The translations under genes and the position numbers were made by a program. A stretch of DNA of 12,248 nt from an uncultured Prevotella sp. (GTDB taxonomy: Bacteria; Bacteroidota; Bacteroidia; Bacteroidales; Bacteroidaceae): NCBI GenBank assembly GCA_946998295.1, contig CAMPYS010000038.1:1-12248 (forward strand), in the 5' to 3' direction. Shown here piece after piece: positions 1 through 6,626 of the stretch (positions are counted from its first letter, which is position 1; each line of letters starts with the position of its first letter). A model generated the notes under the pieces. The model ran no database searches, was not told where the DNA came from, and saw only the letters and a list, made by a program, of their open reading frames with translations.

Positions 1-55
1 ACTCGTGACCTCCTGCGTGACAGGCAGGCATTCTAACCAACTGAACTAACACACC
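1..55 (-). tRNA. tRNA-Asp (anticodon GTC), 3' part cut off by the window edge
   Basis: On the minus strand the sequence from 55 down to 1 fits a tRNA body. It shows a 7-base acceptor strand GGTGTGT, a D arm with the AGTTGGTTA loop, and an anticodon stem CCTGC/GCAGG enclosing CTGTCAC. The anticodon is therefore GTC, which reads aspartate codons. The variable loop and the first T-stem bases (ACGAG) are present. The T loop, the rest of the T stem and the 3' acceptor strand lie beyond position 1, so the gene is truncated only by the window. A Bacteroidota-type promoter lies about 40 bases upstream. Further tRNA genes may follow outside the window. Confidence 0.93.
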
Positions 56-96
56 AAATGGTATTCCCTGCGCTCTCATCATTTATTAAGCGTGTG

Positions 97-128
97 CAAA
101 GATATAACTATTTTTCATTATTACCAAA
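97..128 (-). promoter_or_regulatory. Promoter of tRNA-Asp
   Basis: Read on the minus strand, TTTG (128-125) is followed after 20 bases by TATCTTTG (104-97). This matches the Bacteroidota housekeeping promoter pattern (TTTG, 19-21 bases, TAnnTTTG). Transcription would start near 90, about 35 bases before the mature tRNA 5' end at 55. So the tRNA need not depend on read-through from the glycosyltransferase operon on the same strand. Confidence 0.75.
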
Positions 129-164
129 TATGTTTATTATTTTTTTATTGTAATAAAAAAGTTT

Positions 165-1367
165 CTATTTAAAAACATCATAAGGTGTTATTATACAACC
201 ATTATTATATGTTCCTATAAAAACGTTTGGCAACGGCTGACTTGAAAATATAGATAAAATATCTGTAAAAGAATAAGCCTCAATATCATAAACTATTATA
301 TATTGGCTATTGTTCTTTTTTATCGCAGAAATAATATTATCTGTCTTATGTCCATTGGGTAAATTGATATTATCCCCTATAAAAAAATTAGCAATAAGTC
401 CTCTCTGCTTCATTATCTTTTTACAATTGTCCATAGATTTTTGAGAGCCAATAAAGATATAGTTATATTTAGATTTATTTTTTTGAGGATTAAATAGCCC
501 TATCATACTTGATAGTTTTGTATATAAAAGATGTAATAACGATAAAGTAGCTCTTAGATAAATAGCTAATTGTATTGGTACACTTAATAAAACGCTCATG
601 CCTCCATAATGTTTACGGAAAAATATAAGCATTGCTTTATAAAATACGTGTACATATCTATAGCTTGATTTTTTTGTACTTTCCCCCTTATAGTGAAGGA
701 TAGAATAGGGTAGATAATAGTTTTTATATCCTTGTTTATTAACACGGTAACTCAAGTCTATATCCTCTCCATACATAAAAAAATCTTCGTCCAAATAACC
801 TATTTCTCGTAAAATATTAGTACGACTCATAAAAAAAGCTCCACTAATAACCTCTATTTCACAAGGCTTATTCCATGGCAATTTGCCCATATAGTAATGG
901 GCAAATTTAGGGTGGTGAGGATAATGTCTACATAAACCTAAGAACTTGTACAGTGCGACCATTGGTGTTGGAAAGCCTCTACGACTTTCTAACGCACAGC
1001 TACCATCAGGGTTAAGCATCTTAACACCTAATGCTCCAACATCAGTATGTTTGTCTAAGAATTTAACAGCCTCTTTTATTGTTGTAGAACTAACAAAAGT
1101 ATCAGGATTGAGTAACAACACATAGTCGCTATTTACTTGTTTTATAGCTATATTATTGGCACAAGCAAAACCCAAGTTGTCAGATAAAGAAATACATTTT
1201 ACTTCAGGGAAGCGTTTGGTAATATATCTTACAGAATCGTCAGCTGAATCGTTATCAACAACTATTATTTCTGAATCGATATCATGCAATGCTTCTCTAA
1301 GGCTTAACAGGCATTGCTCTAAATAGTATTTAACGTTATAATTTACTATTATTATACTTATCTTCAT
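165..1367 (-). CDS. Family 2 glycosyltransferase (rhamnosyltransferase-like) with an extra C-terminal domain
   Basis: A 400-residue protein that probably transfers a sugar from a nucleotide sugar to a cell-surface glycan precursor at the inner face of the membrane; donor and acceptor cannot be told. The N-terminus MKISIIIVNYN and the VVDND motif (residues 36-40) are typical GT-A nucleotide-binding elements. LLLNPDT (84-90) stands in the position of the DxD metal-binding motif, as in rhamnosyltransferase-type members. MYGEDIDLSYR (198-208) carries the acidic pair that usually marks the catalytic site. A hydrophobic stretch near 258-283 may touch the membrane. Residues about 300-400 form an additional segment beginning YNYIFIGSQ that looks Rossmann-like and is of unknown role. 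An in-frame ATG at 1394 would add nine residues (MPVTKKKNR) but would overlap the upstream gene by 26 bases. The start at 1367 lies one base after that gene's stop and begins exactly at the family's usual N-terminus, so I prefer it. Last gene of a probable four-gene operon. Confidence 0.9.
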   Translation of the reverse strand: MKISIIIVNYNVKYYLEQCLLSLREALHDIDSEIIVVDNDSADDSVRYITKRFPEVKCISLSDNLGFACANNIAIKQVNSDYVLLLNPDTFVSSTTIKEAVKFLDKHTDVGALGVKMLNPDGSCALESRRGFPTPMVALYKFLGLCRHYPHHPKFAHYYMGKLPWNKPCEIEVISGAFFMSRTNILREIGYLDEDFFMYGEDIDLSYRVNKQGYKNYYLPYSILHYKGESTKKSSYRYVHVFYKAMLIFFRKHYGGMSVLLSVPIQLAIYLRATLSLLHLLYTKLSSMIGLFNPQKNKSKYNYIFIGSQKSMDNCKKIMKQRGLIANFFIGDNINLPNGHKTDNIISAIKKNNSQYIIVYDIEAYSFTDILSIFSSQPLPNVFIGTYNNGCIITPYDVFK

Positions 1368-1368
1368 T

Positions 1369-1803
1369 CTATTCTTTTTTTTCGTCACTGGCATTTAGTA
1401 ATTCGTTTTCACATCGTGCCTTGCTCGGATAAACAAAAAATAAACTTAATAATAATATTATAGAAAGATAAAAAAATGATACTTCTTGACAATAATAATA
1501 GTACAAGAAAATATTTAATACCATAGGTACACATAATATTAAAATACGTATTATGCTCCATACTTGCAACTGTTTGTAAGAAGTTAATCGCTTACTAATA
1601 AACTTTATTTTAAATGAATAAAGAGCTAATGGTATTACTACTAGTGTAACTATATCCATTAAGTATTGTATTACTATTAATGAACTTGGAGATATAAAAG
1701 AAAAGATATTAACAAAATCAAATTCATATAAAACAATAATACATACATATAATAAAATAAATGAGAAAAATATTGTTTTAAGTATATATACTATCTTATC
1801 CAT
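1369..1803 (-). CDS. Small integral membrane protein, unknown function
   Basis: A 144-residue protein of no family I recognise. Hydrophobicity suggests four membrane helices at about residues 6-27, 41-65, 82-103 and 108-125, rich in Ile, Leu, Phe and Tyr (including a YYYY run at 101-104). Short basic patches between helices 2 and 3 (KIKFISKR) and after helix 4 (PSKAR) would be cytosolic by the positive-inside rule. The last ~15 residues are acidic and polar. There is no signal peptide cleavage site and no catalytic motif. It starts 5 bases after recR and ends 1 base before the glycosyltransferase, so it is almost certainly co-transcribed with both. A role alongside the glycosyltransferase at the membrane is possible but is only inferred from position. 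Confidence 0.8.
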   Translation of the reverse strand: MDKIVYILKTIFFSFILLYVCIIVLYEFDFVNIFSFISPSSLIVIQYLMDIVTLVVIPLALYSFKIKFISKRLTSYKQLQVWSIIRILILCVPMVLNIFLYYYYCQEVSFFYLSIILLLSLFFVYPSKARCENELLNASDEKKE

Positions 1804-1808
1804 AAAAA

Positions 1809-2417
1809 TTAGCGTTTATATTCTTTTCGGTCTATCAGACTACGTCCTAATGTTAATTCATCTGCATATTCTAATTCGTCGCCAACAGAAATTCCACGAG
1901 AAAGTACTGATATTTTTAATTCAACTCCATTCAACTTACGCGTGATATAAAAATTTGTTGTATCACCTTCAACAGTACTTGATAGAGCGAGTATTAGTTC
2001 CTTTACTCCACCATCATTTACTCGTTTAATTAAAGAATCTATAGCTAAATCGTTAGGTCCAATTCCATCCATAGGAGAAATTACACCGCCTAACACATGA
2101 TACAGACCATTAAACTGCTGAGTTCCTTCAATAGCTAATACGTCTTGGATATTTTCTACTACACAAATTATACTCTTATCCCTGTTAGGATTAGAACAGA
2201 TAAGACAAGTATCTGTATCTGAAATATTATGACAAACTTTGCAATATTTAATATCATGACGAAGTGTAGACACTACATTAACAAAATTATCTACTTCGTC
2301 TGTTGACGTCTTGAGAAGATGAAGCACATAGCGTAGTGCTGTTTTACGCCCTACTCCCGGAAATTTAGAAAATTCACTAACAGCTTGTTCTAACAGCTGT
2401 GATGGAAATTCCTGCAT
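1809..2417 (-). CDS. recR: Recombination mediator protein RecR
   Basis: RecR works with RecO (and RecF) to load RecA on gapped single-stranded DNA during recombinational repair. All family parts are present in 202 residues, the usual length. There is an N-terminal helix-hairpin-helix with FPGVGRKTALRY (19-30), and a zinc finger with Cys59, Cys62, Cys71 and Cys74 (CxxC-8-CxxC). A Toprim domain runs from IICVVE (83-88) to about 175, followed by the C-terminal LSRGISVGDELEYADELTLG segment (172-191). The start MQEFPSQLLE is the expected N-terminus. It lies 27 bases after the beta-barrel gene and 5 bases before the small membrane protein, all on the same strand. Confidence 0.98.
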   Translation of the reverse strand: MQEFPSQLLEQAVSEFSKFPGVGRKTALRYVLHLLKTSTDEVDNFVNVVSTLRHDIKYCKVCHNISDTDTCLICSNPNRDKSIICVVENIQDVLAIEGTQQFNGLYHVLGGVISPMDGIGPNDLAIDSLIKRVNDGGVKELILALSSTVEGDTTNFYITRKLNGVELKISVLSRGISVGDELEYADELTLGRSLIDRKEYKR

Positions 2418-2444
2418 AAATTTATTAGCTTATAATTAATTGTA

Positions 2445-2939
2445 TTAATCATCAAATAGGTAAACACCTACTCCTATTTTAAAACCTATAGTAGAATATT
2501 TAGAGCCTTTAAAAGAATGGTCATAATAAATGGCAGGTTCTACAGTAACAGAACGATTTACATAAAACGCATAACCTACCTCTGCATTAGGCATAAGATC
2601 ATTATAATTATGATTAGCATGCACAAACTTACACCCTGCACCTAAATAAATACCATTCTGAGTAATATAATAACGTCCTCCTGCTCCAATAGAAAAATGA
2701 TCAGCTACAGCTTTAGAACCATTATGAACAGCACTAACAGAACCTAAAAGCATAAGATTATCAAAAAAGAAATATCCACCCTTAGCTTCTATACCAATAT
2801 TTAAACCGTACTTGCCATTATAATGAAAGTCAACACCTGTAAGTGAAGTTCCTACATAAGCTTTTCCTTCTTGAAACTGTGCATAGCTAAATAAGCTCAT
2901 AAACAATAAGACTATAAGTAATGTTGTTTTCTTTTTCAT
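2445..2939 (-). CDS. Small outer-membrane beta-barrel protein
   Basis: A 164-residue secreted protein. Residues 1-20 form a signal peptide (lysines, a hydrophobic core, SYA before Q21), with cleavage likely between A20 and Q21. The mature part alternates hydrophobic and polar residues in short Gly- and Tyr/Phe-rich segments separated by turns, for example GLNIGIEAKGGYFFF, SIGAGGRYYI, GIYLGAGCKFV, AEVGYAFYV and IGFKIGVGVYLF. This pattern predicts about eight strands, as in small OmpA/OmpW-like or porin-family barrels. The chain ends in DD rather than in the terminal aromatic common in barrels, although the last strand carries Y and F just before. Function is unknown; such proteins are often structural or minor pores. 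It is the first gene of the leftward operon with recR. Confidence 0.85.
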   Translation of the reverse strand: MKKKTTLLIVLLFMSLFSYAQFQEGKAYVGTSLTGVDFHYNGKYGLNIGIEAKGGYFFFDNLMLLGSVSAVHNGSKAVADHFSIGAGGRYYITQNGIYLGAGCKFVHANHNYNDLMPNAEVGYAFYVNRSVTVEPAIYYDHSFKGSKYSTIGFKIGVGVYLFDD

Positions 2940-2993
2940 AAGACAAGTTTTAAATATGTTTATTCTGTAAATTACTGTATTTTTTTGAGTTTA

Positions 2994-3001
2994 CAAAGGT
3001 A
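2994..3001 (-). promoter_or_regulatory. -7 element of the leftward operon promoter
   Basis: On the minus strand this is TACCTTTG, a match to the Bacteroidota -7 consensus TAnnTTTG, about 55 bases before the beta-barrel gene start. The matching -33 site about 19-20 bases upstream is only a T run (TTTT on this strand), so the promoter is incomplete by consensus. It mirrors the rightward element at 3033-3040. Confidence 0.6.
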
Positions 3002-3032
3002 TATCATTTATCGCAATTATAAAAATTATTTC

Positions 3033-3040
3033 TACCTTTG
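3033..3040 (+). promoter_or_regulatory. -7 element of the rightward promoter for the GHL10 gene
   Basis: TACCTTTG matches the Bacteroidota -7 consensus and lies 33 bases before the ATG at 3074. No TTTG is seen at the expected -33 distance (about 3009-3013). The 11-bp arms 2991-3001 and 3033-3043 are perfect inverted repeats, so the two divergent promoters share their upstream 31 bases. Confidence 0.6.
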
Positions 3041-3073
3041 TAATAAATTTAATGAATAAGACTGTAAGAATTA

Positions 3074-4783
3074 ATGGATATAACCATGCCAAAAATACTT
3101 GTTACTTTACTTTTTAGCTTCACTTTCTCTATTTGCTCATCACAGATAAACTATAATATTTTTGCAAATAAATACCCTATACCAAAACGAGAGACAAGAG
3201 CTGTTTGGCTAACAACTTTATCTAATTTAGATTGGCCAAAGACTTATGCAACCTCAACAAATAATATCATAAAACAAAAGCAAGAGCTAATAAATATTCT
3301 TGATTTATATTATAAAGCTAACATAAATACAGTAATTCTACAAACAAGAGTTAGAGCAACTACAATATATCCCTCTGCAATAGAGACTTGGGATAGAGCT
3401 ATTACTGGTGTGGCAGGTAAAGCTCCAATATACAGTTACGACCCCCTAAAATTTGCAATTGAAGAATGTCATAAACGTGGAATGGAGATATATGCTTGGA
3501 TTGTTGCAATTCCTATTGGAAAGAAAGGCACAATTGGATATAAAAATATAAAAAGAAAAGGATTAAAGATTAAAGATTTTGCAACAGGCTCATATCTCGA
3601 CCCTAACGACACAAGAATTAGAAATTACTTAGCAAATATATGTGGGGAAATTGTAAGTAAATATAATGTTGATGGTATTAATCTTGACTATATAAGGTAT
3701 CCTGACGAATGGACAAAGCCAACATGGAATAAAGGCGATACACCAAACAACAGAAGACACAACATAACAATGATAGTTAAAGCTATTTGTAATAGGGTTA
3801 AAGCTATCAAACCATGGATAAAACTATCTTGTTCACCTATAGGAAAATATTCAGATCTTAGTAGATACTCATCTAAAAATTATAATGCATATAATCGCGT
3901 ATTTCAAGAAGCTCAAGAATGGGTAAAAAATGGTATAATGGATCAGCTTTTCCCTATGCAATACTTTAGGGACAACAACTACTATCCTTTTTGTGCCGAT
4001 TGGGTTGAAAATTCTAATGGTAAAGATATTGTATCAGGATTAGCTACATATTTTCTTGATAAAAGAAATGGCAATTGGAGCATTAAAGATATTGCAAATG
4101 AAATGAATGTAAGTAGATGGCTTGGGATGGGACATGCTCACTTTCGTTCTTCTTTTCTGACAAATAACTATCAAGGGGTATATGATTTTGAAAAGATATT
4201 CAATGCTACACCTGCTCTTACTAAGTGTACTGTTTCAAAAACAAAAAACTTAAAGCCTCAAACCCCTAAATTAATAAGTAACAAATCTACAATTACTAAT
4301 TTAGAAAACGAAGCTACTACATCATTAAGCTGGACAGGAGTAACACCTTATTATAATATATATATGAGTAAAAACTATCCTGTAGATATTAATGATCCAC
4401 GCAACTTACTATTTGCTCGATTAAATAGGACTTCGTTTTCACATAATATTAAAAGAGCATATAACTATGCAATTACAGCTTTAGACCAGTATGGCAATGA
4501 AAGCTATCCTATACAATGTAATTTTATTGGTAATAAAATAAAATCAAAGCTGATAGAAAATGATGGTAAATGGATATATCTACCTAAATGGATTAACGAT
4601 ATTGATATAAAGTTTATAGAAATTTGTTCTTTGGAGAATATTACTTTAAAAAGAATTTACATAAAAGGTTATCCTAAAAAACTAAACATTTATTTCTTGC
4701 CTAACGGTATGTATTCATTATATAGCATATCAAAAAAAAATAAGTCAAAACATAGAATAGGATTTTTTACAATAAAAAGATGA
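3074..4783 (+). CDS. Secreted GHL10-family glycoside hydrolase-like protein with FN3-like and sorting-type C-terminal domains
   Basis: A 569-residue exported protein that resembles the GHL10 (DUF187) glycosyl-hydrolase-like family, whose substrate is not well defined; peptidoglycan or surface glycans are often suggested. The N-terminus (about 1-24) is a signal peptide with a hydrophobic core LVTLLFSFTFSI and a likely cut before Q24. An ATG four codons later (3086) is an equally good start. The barrel-type domain spans about 37-380: RETRAVWLTTLSNLDWP (39-55) opens it, LQTRVRATTIYPS (89-101) follows, and DGINLDYIRYP (200-210) carries the probable acidic active-site residue D205. MQYFRD (295-300) is a later strand. 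Residues about 415-485 look like a fibronectin type III fold. The last ~60 residues end in FLPNGMYSLYS and HRIGFFTIKR, reminiscent of type IX secretion sorting domains. It is transcribed away from the recR operon and is monocistronic. Confidence 0.85.
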   Translation: MDITMPKILVTLLFSFTFSICSSQINYNIFANKYPIPKRETRAVWLTTLSNLDWPKTYATSTNNIIKQKQELINILDLYYKANINTVILQTRVRATTIYPSAIETWDRAITGVAGKAPIYSYDPLKFAIEECHKRGMEIYAWIVAIPIGKKGTIGYKNIKRKGLKIKDFATGSYLDPNDTRIRNYLANICGEIVSKYNVDGINLDYIRYPDEWTKPTWNKGDTPNNRRHNITMIVKAICNRVKAIKPWIKLSCSPIGKYSDLSRYSSKNYNAYNRVFQEAQEWVKNGIMDQLFPMQYFRDNNYYPFCADWVENSNGKDIVSGLATYFLDKRNGNWSIKDIANEMNVSRWLGMGHAHFRSSFLTNNYQGVYDFEKIFNATPALTKCTVSKTKNLKPQTPKLISNKSTITNLENEATTSLSWTGVTPYYNIYMSKNYPVDINDPRNLLFARLNRTSFSHNIKRAYNYAITALDQYGNESYPIQCNFIGNKIKSKLIENDGKWIYLPKWINDIDIKFIEICSLENITLKRIYIKGYPKKLNIYFLPNGMYSLYSISKKNKSKHRIGFFTIKR

Positions 4784-4903
4784 ATAGATGTTTTTATCAC
4801 AACAGATAACATGCTATTTTATCTATATCAAATGACTTATAAAAAAATATTTTATAATTATACTTATAAACAACCAAATTTAGGTATAAAATATACAAAT
4901 ACT

Positions 4904-4933
4904 TGTTCATAAAAAAAAACTTTATTATATTTG
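4904..4933 (+). promoter_or_regulatory. Promoter of the glycine cleavage cluster
   Basis: TTG (4904-4906) is followed after 19 bases by TATATTTG (4926-4933), a near-consensus Bacteroidota promoter. Transcription would begin near 4940, giving an A-rich leader of about 87 bases before the gcvT ATG. That leader is too short and unstructured to hold a glycine riboswitch, and none of its conserved elements is visible. The stretch 4784-4903 after the GHL10 gene is AT-rich and shows no gene. Confidence 0.75.
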
Positions 4934-5027
4934 CAACATAAGAAAAGTACTTCAATTAAAATAGTATTAAATAACAATTTATCGCTATAATTAATCAAAG
5001 ATAAAAATCTAAATATAAAAAAATAAA

Positions 5028-6113
5028 ATGGAGAATAAAAGAACTTGTCTTTATGACAAGCATGTTGCTTTAGGTGCTTTAATCTCTCCCTTTGCAGGGT
5101 TTGATATGCCAATCCAATATACAAGTATTGTAGACGAACATAATGCTGTAAGAAAATGTTGCGGAATGTTTGATGTATCCCATATGGGTGAAATAATTGT
5201 GGCAGGAAAAGAAGCTGAAAAGTATGTAAACCATATCTTTACTAACGACGTTTCAGGCTTATCTGTTAATAAAGTTCTTTATGGAATGTTATGTATGGAT
5301 AATGGTGGCGTTGTTGACGATACTTGCATTTGTAAAGTAGCAGAAGATAAGTTTATATTGACAGTTAACGCTGCAAATATAGCTAAAGACTATGATTGGA
5401 TAAAGAAAAATGTAAGCTCTTATGACGTAGAAATAATAGATGAAAGTGCTAAATACGGTCAACTTGCTATACAAGGACCAAAAGCAGAAACATTTATAAA
5501 AGAAGCATTAGGGCTTGATGGTTCTGATTTGAAGTTTTATGATTTAAAACAAATAAACGACAATGGAGAGAATATAATTCTTTCACGTACAGGCTATACA
5601 GGAGAAGACGGATTTGAACTTTATGCTTCACCAAATTATATAGTAAAAGCTTGGGATAAACTAATTAAAGCAGGTGTAACACCTTGTGGATTAGGTTGTC
5701 GTGATACATTACGTTTTGAAGCAGGTTTACCTCTTTATGGTCATGAACTATCCGAAGAAATAACACCAGTAATGGCAGGTCTTTCTATGTTTGTTAAATT
5801 TGACAAACCAGAATTTATTGGAAAGGATGCACTATTAAAACAAAAAACAGAAGGTGTTAGCAAACGATTACGCGGAATATGGCTTGATGATAATGCCATA
5901 CCTCGCAACGGATATAAAGTATTTAAAGACGGCAAAGAAATAGGTGTAATAACTACAGGCTATAAATTAATTTCTGTTGATAGGAGTTGTGCTGTGGCCT
6001 TAGTTGATGCAAACATAAAGTTAGAAGACCGTGTAGAGGTTCAAATACGTAAAAAATTCTTTGCTGGAACAATAGGTAAAAAGAGATTTTATAATCCAAG
6101 CTATAAGAAATAA
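5028..6113 (+). CDS. gcvT: Glycine cleavage system T protein (aminomethyltransferase)
   Basis: GcvT takes the aminomethyl group carried on the lipoyl arm of GcvH, transfers the one-carbon unit to tetrahydrofolate to give 5,10-methylene-THF, and releases ammonia. It is cytoplasmic. The 361 residues are the normal family length. Visible family signatures are FAGFDMPIQY (22-31), MFDVSHMGEI (47-56), GGVVDDT (93-99) with the conserved folate-site aspartate, SRTGYTGEDGFELY (186-199) and GLGCRDTLRFEAGLPLYGHE (221-240). The C-terminal barrel domain follows to the end. The ATG at 5028 gives the expected N-terminus; no alternative is needed. It is first in the cluster, 37 bases before gcvH. Confidence 0.98.
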   Translation: MENKRTCLYDKHVALGALISPFAGFDMPIQYTSIVDEHNAVRKCCGMFDVSHMGEIIVAGKEAEKYVNHIFTNDVSGLSVNKVLYGMLCMDNGGVVDDTCICKVAEDKFILTVNAANIAKDYDWIKKNVSSYDVEIIDESAKYGQLAIQGPKAETFIKEALGLDGSDLKFYDLKQINDNGENIILSRTGYTGEDGFELYASPNYIVKAWDKLIKAGVTPCGLGCRDTLRFEAGLPLYGHELSEEITPVMAGLSMFVKFDKPEFIGKDALLKQKTEGVSKRLRGIWLDDNAIPRNGYKVFKDGKEIGVITTGYKLISVDRSCAVALVDANIKLEDRVEVQIRKKFFAGTIGKKRFYNPSYKK

Positions 6114-6150
6114 ATAATTTAGAACAAATAAAATATTCAACTAAAAAAAA

Positions 6151-6531
6151 ATGGCAAAAGTTATTGAAGGACTCTTATACACAGAGTCTCATGAGTATGT
6201 TAAGGTAGATGGTGATGTTGCTTATATAGGAATTACAGATCACGCACAACATTCACTTGGAAATATTGTCTATGTTGATATGCCTGAAACTGATGACGAG
6301 TTTGAAGCAGAAGAATGCTTTGGAGCTGTAGAAAGTGTTAAAGCTGCATCAGATTTAAATGCTCCTGTCTCATGTAAAGTGATAGAAGTTAATGATACTT
6401 TGGAAGACAAACCAGAACTAATTAATCAAGATCCTTATTCAAATTGGATTATTAAAGTTGAACTCACTAATAAAGATGAGCTTAAAGATCTTATGGACTC
6501 AAAGGCTTATGAAGAGTTCTGCGAAAAATAG
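6151..6531 (+). CDS. gcvH: Glycine cleavage system H protein (lipoyl carrier)
   Basis: GcvH shuttles the aminomethyl intermediate between the P, T and L proteins on a lipoyl group. The 126 residues match the family length. YTESHEYVKVDGDVAYIGIT (10-29) is the usual start of the lipoyl fold, and FGAVESVKAASDLNAPVSC (57-75) contains the lipoylation site Lys64 within ESVKAASD. The C-terminal helix (LKDLMDSKAYEEF) is present. It is the second gene after the gcvT promoter and is followed at once by a strong hairpin, which may make T and H transcripts more abundant than P and L transcripts. Confidence 0.98.
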   Translation: MAKVIEGLLYTESHEYVKVDGDVAYIGITDHAQHSLGNIVYVDMPETDDEFEAEECFGAVESVKAASDLNAPVSCKVIEVNDTLEDKPELINQDPYSNWIIKVELTNKDELKDLMDSKAYEEFCEK

Positions 6532-6556
6532 AATTATAGAATAACTAATTAAGTTT

Positions 6557-6599
6557 AAGGCTATTTCCTACAAATTTTTTTTGTAGGAAATAGCCTTTT
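6557..6599 (+). terminator. Strong intercistronic hairpin terminator between gcvH and gcvPA
   Basis: The arms 6557-6574 and 6580-6597 form a perfect 18-bp stem (AAGGCTATTTCCTACAAA with its complement) around a 5-base T loop, followed by TTTTATTTAT. This has the form of an intrinsic terminator. It lies 25 bases after the gcvH stop and 28 bases before the gcvPA start. No clear TAnnTTTG promoter is seen between the stem and gcvPA, so partial read-through is the likeliest way the downstream genes are expressed. An RNA-stabilising 3' end for the gcvTH message is an alternative role. Confidence 0.85.
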
Positions 6600-6626
6600 A
6601 TTTATAACTAAAATACTATATTATAT

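Noticed and set aside
136..160. A/T-only hairpin after the glycosyltransferase as operon terminator
   Set aside because: The stem is made only of A-T pairs in an AT-rich stretch and would be very weak; it is not distinguishable from chance.
1368..1394. Longer glycosyltransferase start at 1394 adding MPVTKKKNR
   Set aside because: It would overlap the upstream membrane-protein gene by 26 bases and adds a lysine-rich tail before the family's normal N-terminus MKISIIIVNYN; the ATG at 1367 sits one base after the upstream stop.
4837..4857. TTATAAAA/TTTTATAA hairpin after the GHL10 gene
   Set aside because: Eight A-T pairs only and no following T run; insufficient for a terminator call.
4934..5027. 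Glycine riboswitch in the gcvT leader
   Set aside because: The leader is under 100 bases, A-rich and without the conserved helices of glycine aptamers.
4864..5124. 86-codon minus-strand reading frame over the gcvT promoter and start
   Set aside because: It runs across the gcvT promoter and first codons, is low-complexity and Phe/Tyr-rich as expected from AT-rich antisense, and has no recognisable motif.
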